From: Spirochaetia bacterium UBA6919
GTDB lineage: Bacteria; Spirochaetota; UBA6919
Assembly: GCA_002450905.1 (NCBI GenBank)
Contig: DKAT01000005.1
Span: forward strand, 1 to 26,503
DNA length: 26,503 nt
Direction: 5' to 3'
Positions 16,712-24,468 of this stretch are shown one piece after another. A program made the translations under genes and the position numbers. The notes below the pieces were generated by a model. That model had not been told where the DNA came from. It saw only the letters and a program-made list of their open reading frames with translations, and ran no database searches. Numbering within the stretch: position 1 is the first letter of the stretch; every line of letters begins with the position of its first letter.

Positions 16712-17022
16712 AAATTAACCCTCGATTTAAAATATTTATTATATCACCTTAAAAGATGATTAATTACTATAAAAAAAACTATATTTCAGAAGATTTTAAC
16801 CCTGATAAACATCCTAATAAGTTAACAAATCAAATAGTAAAAAAGTTCCCTCAAATAATTTTTTTTACTAAATCGCAATTTTTTATCCTAAAAATATTCA
16901 CACAATGTTGTATAACAAAGAACTATATTAATAAAACTTATTTATAATAAATATCCATCACACCCCCTTAAGATTCTCGACTAATCGATCCGAAATCATC
17001 ACCTGTTATAAAAATATTTTTC

Positions 17023-17052
17023 TTGACACCCCATATAACTCAATATTATATT
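17023..17052 (+). promoter_or_regulatory. Strong predicted promoter for the small LRR-like ORF
   Basis: TTGACA (17023-17028), 18-bp spacer, TATATT (17047-17052). The start would be near 17059, only a few bases before GGAGG (17063-17067). The 310 bp upstream (16712-17022) are AT-rich and hold nothing I can name. Confidence 0.6.
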
Positions 17053-17075
17053 TCAATCAAATGGAGGATACAGAT

Positions 17076-17309
17076 ATGAAAAACCTTTTTAAAACCATAA
17101 GCTATTTTACAATACCTTTGATCATAATCTTCATCACCATAAACATATCCTATTCCAAACAATACACCTTGGAAGACACCCAAAAATGGCTCAAACAATG
17201 GGGGTAACACTTTACCATCGAAAAACTCAATCTATATAACACTAATGTATCCCAAGAACAGGTGGAAGAATTAAAAAAAGCATTGCCTAATTGTAAAATA
17301 AAATATTAG
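17076..17309 (+). pseudogene. Small secreted LRR-tail-like protein, interrupted by an in-frame TAA
   Basis: GGAGG eight bases before the ATG and a consensus promoter mark a real gene. The first 43 codons encode a signal peptide (hydrophobic 9-25, ending SYSK) and YTLEDTQKWLKQWG, then TAA at 17205-17207. The same frame continues for 33 more codons, ending at the TAG at 17307. This second half, LNLYNTNVSQEQVEELKKAL followed by PNCKIKY, matches the last repeat and cap typical of short bacterial leucine-rich-repeat proteins (LxLxxTxV...LPNCKI). A CAA-to-TAA change would give the interruption. Without readthrough only a 43-residue secreted peptide is made. It could also be a genuine small peptide gene beside an LRR remnant, but one frame through both favours a broken gene. 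Confidence 0.65.
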
Positions 17310-17316
17310 AATTGAG

Positions 17317-17982
17317 TTAAACAAACCTCTTCACCCCAAAAGTCCCTCTCCCGAATTTCCCTGTACCAAAACCTCCCCTGGGAATCTGTTCATAAGGCGG
17401 GATGATCCCAACTTGAGTCCACAAATCCTCAATTACTTTCCCCGAATCCGGAAGAATTCCATATCGCGTGACATTCAACCACTGATGGGTGTCCAGATAT
17501 TTTAAACTCCGTCCTAGTTGTCTCATAAATGTTTTTGTCTTCCGATAAGTAAAAATCGCTTTAATGAGCCGTCGATCCCTCTCTTCCATCTTAACTTTCT
17601 TCGGAGATTCCTGAAACGTAATGGGATTTGATGTATTGGAAACGTAATCCAGAGCTTGTGTGTGATTCCCCAGTTCTGATAATTTCATCCGATATGTTAC
17701 GAGAAATGAAGATAAGAACGCCCTGTATCCATCCCTGAACCGATGATCCACAGCCATAAGATCCCAATAAGCCTTATTAGACAATTTTTCAAAGTTCTTC
17801 CAGCGATTCACACCCATAGTCAAAGCACTCCTCTGCTCCTGTTGGATTGGTGTTAGAGGATTTGTAGGTGTCACCTTAATTTTAATGAACATCTTCCCGA
17901 GTTTCGTCCTCTGGACAATATGTTTCCCTATTTTACCCCACATTACCAGACTGTGATCTACCCCTTCTAATATGATTGCCAT
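17317..17982 (-). CDS. Unrecognised protein with NPxTPxQ motif and Gly-rich tail
   Basis: I do not recognise this 221-residue protein with certainty. The ATG has a perfect AAGGAGGT five bases upstream, so it is a real gene. The N-terminal ~75 residues (MWGKIGKHIVQRTKLGK, then NPLTPIQQEQR at 41-51, then W..L....YWDLM) resemble small domains seen in phage-like and repeat-encoded proteins with an NPxTPxQ..R signature, such as DUF6266-type families. It is basic and has no signal peptide or membrane segment. The C-terminus (203-216) is a GGFGTGKFGRGTFG tail. It lies in repeat-rich DNA whose leader is duplicated, which suggests an accessory or acquired gene. The function is unknown. Confidence 0.75.
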   Translation of the reverse strand: MAIILEGVDHSLVMWGKIGKHIVQRTKLGKMFIKIKVTPTNPLTPIQQEQRSALTMGVNRWKNFEKLSNKAYWDLMAVDHRFRDGYRAFLSSFLVTYRMKLSELGNHTQALDYVSNTSNPITFQESPKKVKMEERDRRLIKAIFTYRKTKTFMRQLGRSLKYLDTHQWLNVTRYGILPDSGKVIEDLWTQVGIIPPYEQIPRGGFGTGKFGRGTFGVKRFV

Positions 17983-17991
17983 TGTTTACCT

Positions 17992-18090
17992 CCTTAAATA
18001 CAACTCTATAAGGCTCAACCCTTGTTGTAAATGGTACTATTGTATCAACATCTCAACCTTAAATACAACACAATAAGGCTCAACCCCTGT
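17992..18090. repeat. Duplicated 34-bp leader segment
   Basis: The segments 17992-18025 and 18057-18090 (beginning CCTTAAATACAAC and ending AAGGCTCAACCCYTGT) match at 31 of 34 bases, 65 bp apart. On the minus strand the copy next to the 221-aa gene contributes the AAGG of its ribosome site. Confidence 0.8.
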
Positions 18091-18170
18091 CACCCTGAGG
18101 CTCTCGAAGGGTCTTGACAGGTCATGGATTCCCTTCGACAAGCTCAGGACAAGCTTCACCTCACCATGAC
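18086..18170. repeat. Compound REP-like element
   Basis: Two adjacent foldable units: CCTGTC...GACAGG (18086-18121) enclosing ACCCT...AGGGT, and GTCATGG...CCATGAC (18121-18127 and 18164-18170) enclosing CCCTTCGACAAGCTCAGG. The first contains, in reverse orientation, the 25-bp element seen at 4521-4545. The rest of the gap up to 18424 shows only the resB promoter. Confidence 0.75.
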
Positions 18171-18315
18171 AATGGGTATTGTCTAAACAAAGTCGACAGA
18201 ACAATTTCAAAATCTTGACACCCTGATGTAATTATTATACGAGATGGGAATCAAAAATTTCAGTTCCGATACTCTTGGGTCTCACCACCAATCGCTATGA
18301 AGGTTTCCAATGATC

Positions 18316-18344
18316 TTGACTTCTCTAAAACAACTTGTTATATT
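18316..18344 (+). promoter_or_regulatory. Predicted promoter of the resB-ccsA operon
   Basis: TTGACT (18316-18321), 17-bp spacer, TATATT (18339-18344) with an extended TGT before the -10. AAGGTGA eight bases before the ATG at 18425 completes the unit, with a leader of about 75 bases. Confidence 0.65.
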
Positions 18345-18424
18345 AATTTGTAATCAACAATTTATCGAAACCACATTGTATAGATAATAAGTCAAAATTA
18401 TTGACCCTGTAAGGTGAATTTCCC

Positions 18425-21400
18425 ATGTCAGAACAGTTAAACATAAATAGAGATAAATCTGCATTAGCAGTAAAAATTGGATACATTACTGCTATCAGCA
18501 TAACCCTTTTTACGGTGATGCTATATACAATGATGCTCCTCATGTCTTTAGGAGGGGTTGAGATGCCTAACTTTATGTGGTGGCATAGTGTGATACTAGT
18601 CATATCCGGTGCACTCTGTTATGGATTCTTTAAAAAAAATCTCATTACATCCGTTGCATTCCTTATTCTCTTTGTCACCGATAAAATCTTACTTATTATT
18701 TGGGGTTTGATACCACTGAGTCTTGGATTACCCATTATCCTTGTGATAACTGGCTTGCTTGTCTATGGAGTCATTGGTGTATATCGATATAATTCTTTTA
18801 TAACAAATGAAAATCACGTTATTGATGATTCTAAAGTTCCAGCCAAAAAGGAATATTCATTCTTTGATTCATTTATTTTAGTATTTATATTAATATTATC
18901 CGCTATTGTTGCCCATAAGGGACATGAGTGGGGTAAAATTCTTTCAAGGGGTGGGAATTCCCTGGGTGAAATAATTGGTATATCCATTCCTATAATAGTT
19001 TTCATTGCATTTGTTTTGGGAACACTCTCTCTCCTTAAAAAATATATTGGGAAAATGCATATAGCTGTTATGACAATTCTTTCCATAACACTCAGTACTG
19101 CTATGACCACGGTGATTTCTCAATCCGGCACTGTACCTCATCAACCCATGGAATATTATCCCGCAACATTTGGGCAATATTTATCAAAATTAATGATTTT
19201 CTTTGAATTACACACAATATATCATAGCTGGTGGTTTATTGGGCTGTTTATATTTCTAATTATTAATATTATATTTGTGATCTCCAGACGAAAATTCACC
19301 CTACGTAATATTGGATTTCATATAACCCATTTTTCCCTCATAGCAATTCTTCTAGCAGTCTGGTATAATTATTTCTTTTCATTTTCAGGAATTATACAAT
19401 TAAACGAAGGGCAATCAGGAAATCGTGTTCTCTTGTTTAAAGATAGTGAAATGAAATCCGGGAAGAAGTTTGTAGATCTTGATTTCAGCATTCACCTTGA
19501 TAAATTTGAGACAAAACTATGGGAATCTTCGTATAAGATCTTTATCAAGAAGTTTCCAGACAAATTACCTGAACAAATCGGTTCAAAAACATTTACCAAT
19601 TTAAAAAATAATCTTCCTCCTGAATTTAAACAAACAATTGAACAGCTTTATGAGGAGAAGGTTAAGCTCAATTCCCAGGCTATACTGACTATTTTATCTT
19701 CTGTGGGTTTGAGTTATTTATCTACATTGAAAGTAACAGGAAAGCATTTTGTACTTAAAGGTCCAGTCGACGAGAAGAAAAAAAAAGCCGCTATGGATAT
19801 ATTCAAACGCCTTGATTACAAAGGGAAGGACGTAACGGCAAATCCAATATACCTTAATAAGAAAGAAAGAATTATTACTACCGATATCACATATGTTGTT
19901 GACAAATATTATTATGATTTTTATTATAAGTATATTCCTTTACCTAACAAAATTAAAGGGGATGATTTTACAAAAATCCTTGATCAGATTAGTAATCAAA
20001 ATGATAAATCAACAATTCTGCAGTATTATAAAAAGAATGAGAATCAATATACATTAAAACTTGATTCTATTCAGACAAATGAGGCAAAAAAAATTGCAAA
20101 GGTTTTTGAGAAGTTAAATCAGCAAATTCTATTAGACAATATACCACTGGATAGTCCTGTGGTTGGATTAACAGTACTGAATGGACCTCAAAAAAATGAT
20201 ATGTGGTTAAATGACAAAGAAAAAGAGGGGACGAACTCTCATACTTTTGTACCATATAAGACTAAAATTATTTACTATTGGGATATTGATGAAAATAAGG
20301 TAAAAGAAATCCTGGATATGTCAGAAAAAAAGAATCAATCACCCCACCGAATTTCTTTCTACAAAGATAAGAATAAAATTGACCAGCTTGAAGTTGAGAT
20401 TGGAAAAGAATATCCCATCCCAAATACTGAGTATAAAATAAAATTCGAAAAGTTTTATAATGATTTTGCATTTGATAGGAATAGTAAATCAATAAGTAAT
20501 GCATCCAATTTGCCTAATAATCCAGCTATTGAAGTTATTGTTTCAAAGAAACATCAGAATGGAAAAGCACCTTATCGATTATTCTTATTTGAAAAGTATA
20601 AAGACATTGAAATTCCCCAGCTCATCTCTGCCCAAAAGGAAACTGGATATAAATTTGATTATTCTTATAATCCCAATTATAATAAAATGATAGTAGTTGG
20701 AAAATCAAAATCCTTGTATACTATTTCTAAAGAAAAGAATCTTATTAAACAAGATATACAATTCAATGTCCCATATCGATTGGGGGAGAGAACTAAAGCA
20801 TTTGTCTATTTCAAGCATATTTATCATAATTCAAAGCAATTCTTTCCCTTAATAAAAGAGAGAATTAATATACCGGATTATCTAAATGATTCTGATTTTG
20901 ATAAAGAGATTCTACGTAAAATTAAAAATGACAAGGATAAAAAAAATATCCAAACAGCTTATCAGCCTATGGGACGGTTTTATATTCTGAAAGCTGATTA
21001 TCAATACAAGACTCAAGCGAGAAAAGATATTCATAGGATAATTAAATCTGCTGATTACCTTATTGAACCAAGTAATCCTGTTATACAAGTTACTGTCACA
21101 AATGGAAAGAAGTTTTCTGAAACTTTTAATCTTTATGCAAACAACATCAAGACTTATCCAGTTGATGGATCTTTGTATAATATTACATTTGAATCAAGAA
21201 AAAGTCTTGAAACAAAGTACTGGAAAAGTCATATAACAATGTATGATTTAAAACAGAATCCTATTAAAGAGAATGGTAGAGTTATAAGGGATACTGTTAA
21301 GGTGAATGAGTCTATGTATTATAATGGTTATCGGTTTTATCAAACAGATGCAAAAAAGGATGATCCATCATACTCAGGAATTGGTGTGAATAAAGAACCT

Positions 21401-21505
21401 GGTCTACCATATGTATATCTATCTTTTATCACACTGTGTATTGGGATTACTCTTTTATTTTACTTTAAACCCAAATCAAATGAAAATAATGCATCAGGAG
21501 ATTAA
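18425..21505 (+). CDS. resB: ResB/Ccs1-type cytochrome c biogenesis protein, enlarged
   Basis: ResB and CcsA form the system II complex that moves haem across the membrane and attaches it to apocytochrome c. The 1026-residue protein has an N-terminal block of about seven transmembrane segments (within 16-230), then the ResB core: HTIYHSWWFIGLFIFLIINI (263-282), GFHITHFSLIAILLAVW (297-313) with His299 and His302, then GIIQLNEGQSGN (322-333). A very long periplasmic region (~335-990) ends with YYNGYRFYQT, then YSGIGVNKEPGLPYVYLSF and a final membrane segment, the standard ResB C-terminus. The periplasmic region is roughly twice what I expect for ResB and the N-terminal membrane block is extra. 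The ccsA gene follows two bases after the stop. Confidence 0.88.
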   Translation: MSEQLNINRDKSALAVKIGYITAISITLFTVMLYTMMLLMSLGGVEMPNFMWWHSVILVISGALCYGFFKKNLITSVAFLILFVTDKILLIIWGLIPLSLGLPIILVITGLLVYGVIGVYRYNSFITNENHVIDDSKVPAKKEYSFFDSFILVFILILSAIVAHKGHEWGKILSRGGNSLGEIIGISIPIIVFIAFVLGTLSLLKKYIGKMHIAVMTILSITLSTAMTTVISQSGTVPHQPMEYYPATFGQYLSKLMIFFELHTIYHSWWFIGLFIFLIINIIFVISRRKFTLRNIGFHITHFSLIAILLAVWYNYFFSFSGIIQLNEGQSGNRVLLFKDSEMKSGKKFVDLDFSIHLDKFETKLWESSYKIFIKKFPDKLPEQIGSKTFTNLKNNLPPEFKQTIEQLYEEKVKLNSQAILTILSSVGLSYLSTLKVTGKHFVLKGPVDEKKKKAAMDIFKRLDYKGKDVTANPIYLNKKERIITTDITYVVDKYYYDFYYKYIPLPNKIKGDDFTKILDQISNQNDKSTILQYYKKNENQYTLKLDSIQTNEAKKIAKVFEKLNQQILLDNIPLDSPVVGLTVLNGPQKNDMWLNDKEKEGTNSHTFVPYKTKIIYYWDIDENKVKEILDMSEKKNQSPHRISFYKDKNKIDQLEVEIGKEYPIPNTEYKIKFEKFYNDFAFDRNSKSISNASNLPNNPAIEVIVSKKHQNGKAPYRLFLFEKYKDIEIPQLISAQKETGYKFDYSYNPNYNKMIVVGKSKSLYTISKEKNLIKQDIQFNVPYRLGERTKAFVYFKHIYHNSKQFFPLIKERINIPDYLNDSDFDKEILRKIKNDKDKKNIQTAYQPMGRFYILKADYQYKTQARKDIHRIIKSADYLIEPSNPVIQVTVTNGKKFSETFNLYANNIKTYPVDGSLYNITFESRKSLETKYWKSHITMYDLKQNPIKENGRVIRDTVKVNESMYYNGYRFYQTDAKKDDPSYSGIGVNKEPGLPYVYLSFITLCIGITLLFYFKPKSNENNASGD

Positions 21506-21507
21506 TT

Positions 21508-22425
21508 ATGTTTATAATAGAACATTTTTTATATAGCCCCAGTTTATTTCAGTTAACTTTCATTATATTTTTTCTATCGTTTATAGCATATATTATAGCT
21601 TATGTTTATTATATAAAATATAATAAGGGCTCTCTGAAAAAACCATCTGAATCAAAGAAAAATCTTTTGTCATATATTGCATTTGGCTCATTTACAGTTG
21701 CTATGACACTAAATATAATTTTAATTGTGGATACATGGATCACTGCAGGCCGTCCTCCTTTCAGAACAATGTATGAAACATTAATCTATTACACATTTAC
21801 CTTCTCAATAGCTTATTTCTTCCTGGAAATCTTCTCTAAGATCAGGATTTTTGGCATATTCGTAACAATCATTATTATAGGTATTTTTCTATATGCCCTT
21901 GGGAAAAGAGATGTGGAACAGAGTGTTCTCATGCCTGCTTTACAAACACCAATTATGGTACCCCATGTCACAAGTTATTTTATAGCTTATGCTCTTATTG
22001 GTTTATCCTTTATAAGTGCACTATTATCCTTAATTATTAAGAAGGATATAGATGGATTCTGGCTGATGAGTAGTCACATGAAGGTTAATATACATAAACT
22101 TACTTATGGACTGAGTAAAATCGCATTTTTGTTTCTCACATTCGGTCTACTACTTGGGTCATGGTGGGGTCAGGTAGCTTGGAGTAACTATTGGGGATTT
22201 GATCCTAAGGAGAACTGGGCATTTGTTTCCTGGTTGATATTTACATCTTACTTCCATCTACGATTTGTTAAGGGATGGGGAGTCAATAAACAGGCTTGGG
22301 TAGTCATCGTTGGTGCTTCTGCAATACTTTTTACCTATCTTGGAATGCAGTATCTTCCCAAAGAAATCCACCAAGATGTTATCAATAACACAAATAAAAG
22401 TTTACATACGTATACTGATGAATAA
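21508..22425 (+). CDS. ccsA: CcsA/CcsB-type cytochrome c biogenesis protein (haem handling)
   Basis: The 305-residue, roughly eight-span membrane protein carries the WWD haem-binding domain WGQVAWSNYWGFDPKENWAF (220-239) and flanking histidines at His153 (VPHVTSYFIAY) and His250 (SYFHLRF). One WWD position is Phe231 where Trp is most usual (WGWDPKE). It is the partner of the upstream ResB and starts two bases after its stop, so the two are translated from one message. The next gene is hemA; CcsA-like proteins (also called HemX) often neighbour hemA, joining haem synthesis to haem export. A separate promoter precedes hemA. Confidence 0.93.
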   Translation: MFIIEHFLYSPSLFQLTFIIFFLSFIAYIIAYVYYIKYNKGSLKKPSESKKNLLSYIAFGSFTVAMTLNIILIVDTWITAGRPPFRTMYETLIYYTFTFSIAYFFLEIFSKIRIFGIFVTIIIIGIFLYALGKRDVEQSVLMPALQTPIMVPHVTSYFIAYALIGLSFISALLSLIIKKDIDGFWLMSSHMKVNIHKLTYGLSKIAFLFLTFGLLLGSWWGQVAWSNYWGFDPKENWAFVSWLIFTSYFHLRFVKGWGVNKQAWVVIVGASAILFTYLGMQYLPKEIHQDVINNTNKSLHTYTDE

Positions 22426-22448
22426 TTTCACGAAATGGGATAAAGTAC

Positions 22449-22477
22449 TTGACAAATTCTCAATTATTCAATATCTT
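22449..22477 (+). promoter_or_regulatory. Predicted promoter of hemA-dapB
   Basis: TTGACA (22449-22454), 17-bp spacer, TATCTT (22472-22477). The leader of ~100 bases contains the inverted repeat GCAAATA...TATTTGC (about 22509-22539), a possible regulatory hairpin; no riboswitch is recognised. Confidence 0.6.
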
Positions 22478-22583
22478 AAACATTAAGTATTCCAAACCAA
22501 TTCAAATGGCAAATATTTTCTTACTTTCGTGCTATTTGCAATTCATTTAAAAATATAGTTCATAAGGAGTGATGAAACTGAAT

Positions 22584-23642
22584 ATGGCACTCTATGTCGT
22601 CGGTCTTGATGCTAAAACACATTCTGTAGAAGAACGAGAGAAATATGCATTGCTTGAACCACAGTTCATCCATCAAAATAAAAAACTCATCGAAACAAGC
22701 CTGGTCAATGAAATTGTAACTCTTTCAACCTGTAATCGAATTGAACACTATTTTGTAACCGACAATCATATTGATTCTATCATCCCAGCCTTATTCAAAG
22801 GATCCTATCCGAAAAATCTCTATATCCACAAAGGAAGCCACGCTAGTCACCATCTCTTTCAAGTCTCTTCAGGTCTTGAATCCAATATCCTTGGTGAAAA
22901 TGAAATCCTTGGTCAGATTAAAAAGGCATATCTTCTTGCCCAGGAAAATAATCTCACAGGAAGAATCCTCAATATTATATTTCAAAAAGCAATATACGTG
23001 GGTAAAAGAGTTCGAACTATTACAGATATTTCAAAGTGTTCCGTATCCACAGGGGGAATCATTCTTGATAAGATTAAAAAACGATTCAAAAATCTTGATG
23101 AAATAAAGGTGCTCCTTATCGGTGCTGGTGAAATTACTCGTGTCATATCAACAACCCTCCATCAAAAGAATATAAAGAATCTCTATGTAATGAATCGTGG
23201 ACATGCTAAGGGTGAACATCTTGCCCAGGAAATGGAAGCCAATTTTATACCTATGAATAAGCTTTATGACAGTATGAAAGATATGGACGTTATTATTAGT
23301 TCAACATCAGCACCTCACTATATCATTTCTAATGACCACACATCTTATTTAGGCAATAATTACAAACTAATCATTGATCTTGCTGTACCAAGAGACGTTC
23401 ATCCCGACCTTGGCAGCCTTGATTTCATTGAACTAATCAATATTGATTCAATCAGCACTCTCTCTCAACTTAACCAGAATAAAAGAAAATTAGAGATCCA
23501 AAAAGCTCTCCAGATTATATCTATAGAAAACTGTAGTGTTTGTAATTTTCATTCATTGAGTGAAAGCGACTCTTGCAATACTATCCACTTCTTTGATTTT
23601 AAGCAATTATATAGAAACCATAAAAAATCCCCCATTTTATAA
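22584..23642 (+). CDS. hemA: Glutamyl-tRNA reductase (short form)
   Basis: First committed enzyme of C5-route tetrapyrrole synthesis: it reduces glutamyl-tRNA to glutamate-1-semialdehyde with NADPH. Starting at the ATG at 22584 (MALYVVGLDAKTHSVEER) gives 352 residues; GTG 22569 and ATG 22572 lie on top of or two bases from AAGGAG and are less likely. Catalytic Cys50 is in TLSTCNRIEHY; GLESNILGENEILGQ (97-111) and the nucleotide-binding LLIGAGEITR (177-186) are intact, followed by IIDLAVPRDVHPDLG (263-277). The protein ends about 75 residues later without the usual ~100-residue helical dimerisation domain, and carries a CSVC (317-320) instead. dapB starts nine bases after the stop, leaving no room for the missing part. 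No hemC, hemD or hemL is in the window. Confidence 0.93.
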   Translation: MALYVVGLDAKTHSVEEREKYALLEPQFIHQNKKLIETSLVNEIVTLSTCNRIEHYFVTDNHIDSIIPALFKGSYPKNLYIHKGSHASHHLFQVSSGLESNILGENEILGQIKKAYLLAQENNLTGRILNIIFQKAIYVGKRVRTITDISKCSVSTGGIILDKIKKRFKNLDEIKVLLIGAGEITRVISTTLHQKNIKNLYVMNRGHAKGEHLAQEMEANFIPMNKLYDSMKDMDVIISSTSAPHYIISNDHTSYLGNNYKLIIDLAVPRDVHPDLGSLDFIELINIDSISTLSQLNQNKRKLEIQKALQIISIENCSVCNFHSLSESDSCNTIHFFDFKQLYRNHKKSPIL

Positions 23643-23651
23643 GGATAATCC

Positions 23652-24458
23652 ATGTTGAAAATATCAATTCTTGGTTCAGCAGGACGTATGGGGAAATCAA
23701 ATATCCTATCTGCATTTCAAGACAAAGAAATTAAAATCGTTTCAGCAATAGAATCTTCTGGTAGCCCTGTTTTAGGTGAGGATGCTGGTGTATTGGCAGG
23801 ATGTGGTGAGATTCAGGTACCTATTGATGTTGATTTACCGGGTGGAATTAATCAAGCGGATGTCATTATTGATTTTACAAATCCAGAGAGTACACTGAAA
23901 GCACTTGAAGTAAATTTAAAATACAAAAAAGGCTTTGTCATAGGAACAACTGGTTTTACTGATGAAGATAAATCAAAGATCAAAGAATATTCCAAGCAAT
24001 TCCCCATTGTATTTTCTCCTAATTATAGCATAGGAGTTAACGTCCTCTTAAAAATTACAGAGCTCGCTGCATCACTCCTGAACAAAGAAAAGGGATATGA
24101 TCTTGAAATTATTGAGGCTCACCACCGTTTTAAAAAAGATGCACCTAGTGGTACTGCTTTGAGATTGGCTGAAGTAGCTGCTAAATTCTCAGGGCGTGAT
24201 TTAAAAAAAGATGCTGTCTATGGGAGAGAAGGAATTACAGGTGAGCGATCTATAGATCAAATCGGAATGATAACCATGAGGGCTGGAGATATTATTGGAG
24301 ATCATAAACTGGTATTTTGCACTCTAGGAGAACGCGTAGAAATAGGTCATATCGCTCATACCCGGGAAACATTTTCAAAGGGAGCTATCCTTTCTGCAAA
24401 GTGGTTAAAAGATAAATCACCAGGTCTTTATTCTATGGCTGATGTCTTAAATCTTTAA
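23652..24458 (+). CDS. dapB: 4-hydroxy-tetrahydrodipicolinate reductase
   Basis: It reduces the cyclic product of DapA with NAD(P)H in the lysine/diaminopimelate pathway, which also feeds peptidoglycan. The 268 residues are full length. The nucleotide-binding GSAGRMG is at 8-14, GTTG at 98-101, SPNYSIGVN at 122-130 and the catalytic/substrate motif HHRFKKDAPSGTA at 157-169. AAGGAT lies five bases before the ATG, and the gene is nine bases after hemA, so they are probably co-transcribed. All key residues are present. No other dap genes are nearby. Confidence 0.97.
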   Translation: MLKISILGSAGRMGKSNILSAFQDKEIKIVSAIESSGSPVLGEDAGVLAGCGEIQVPIDVDLPGGINQADVIIDFTNPESTLKALEVNLKYKKGFVIGTTGFTDEDKSKIKEYSKQFPIVFSPNYSIGVNVLLKITELAASLLNKEKGYDLEIIEAHHRFKKDAPSGTALRLAEVAAKFSGRDLKKDAVYGREGITGERSIDQIGMITMRAGDIIGDHKLVFCTLGERVEIGHIAHTRETFSKGAILSAKWLKDKSPGLYSMADVLNL

Positions 24459-24468
24459 TTATTAAAGA
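24452..24468. terminator. AT-rich palindrome between converging dapB and AKR-like genes
   Basis: TCTTTAAT-T-ATTAAAGA is a perfect 8-bp-arm palindrome spanning the dapB stop and ending next to the opposing stop. It could act as a bidirectional terminator but has almost no GC and no clean T tract, so the call is weak. Confidence 0.3.

Noticed and set aside
16756..16947. 63-codon plus-strand frame upstream of the LRR-like ORF
   Set aside because: Composed of AT-rich codons (Lys, Asn, Ile, Tyr, Phe), with no ribosome site and no recognisable domain; looks like chance.
3126..17207. Alternative genetic code with TAA read as Gln
   Set aside because: Several intact conserved genes (gyrA, moxR, dapB) end in TAA at the expected length.
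18219..18240. TTGACA near 18219 as a second resB promoter
   Set aside because: No acceptable -10 at 16-18 bases; the site at 18316-18344 is much better.
22505..22520. TGGCA... as a sigma-54 promoter of hemA
   Set aside because: No GC-containing -12 element at the required spacing.
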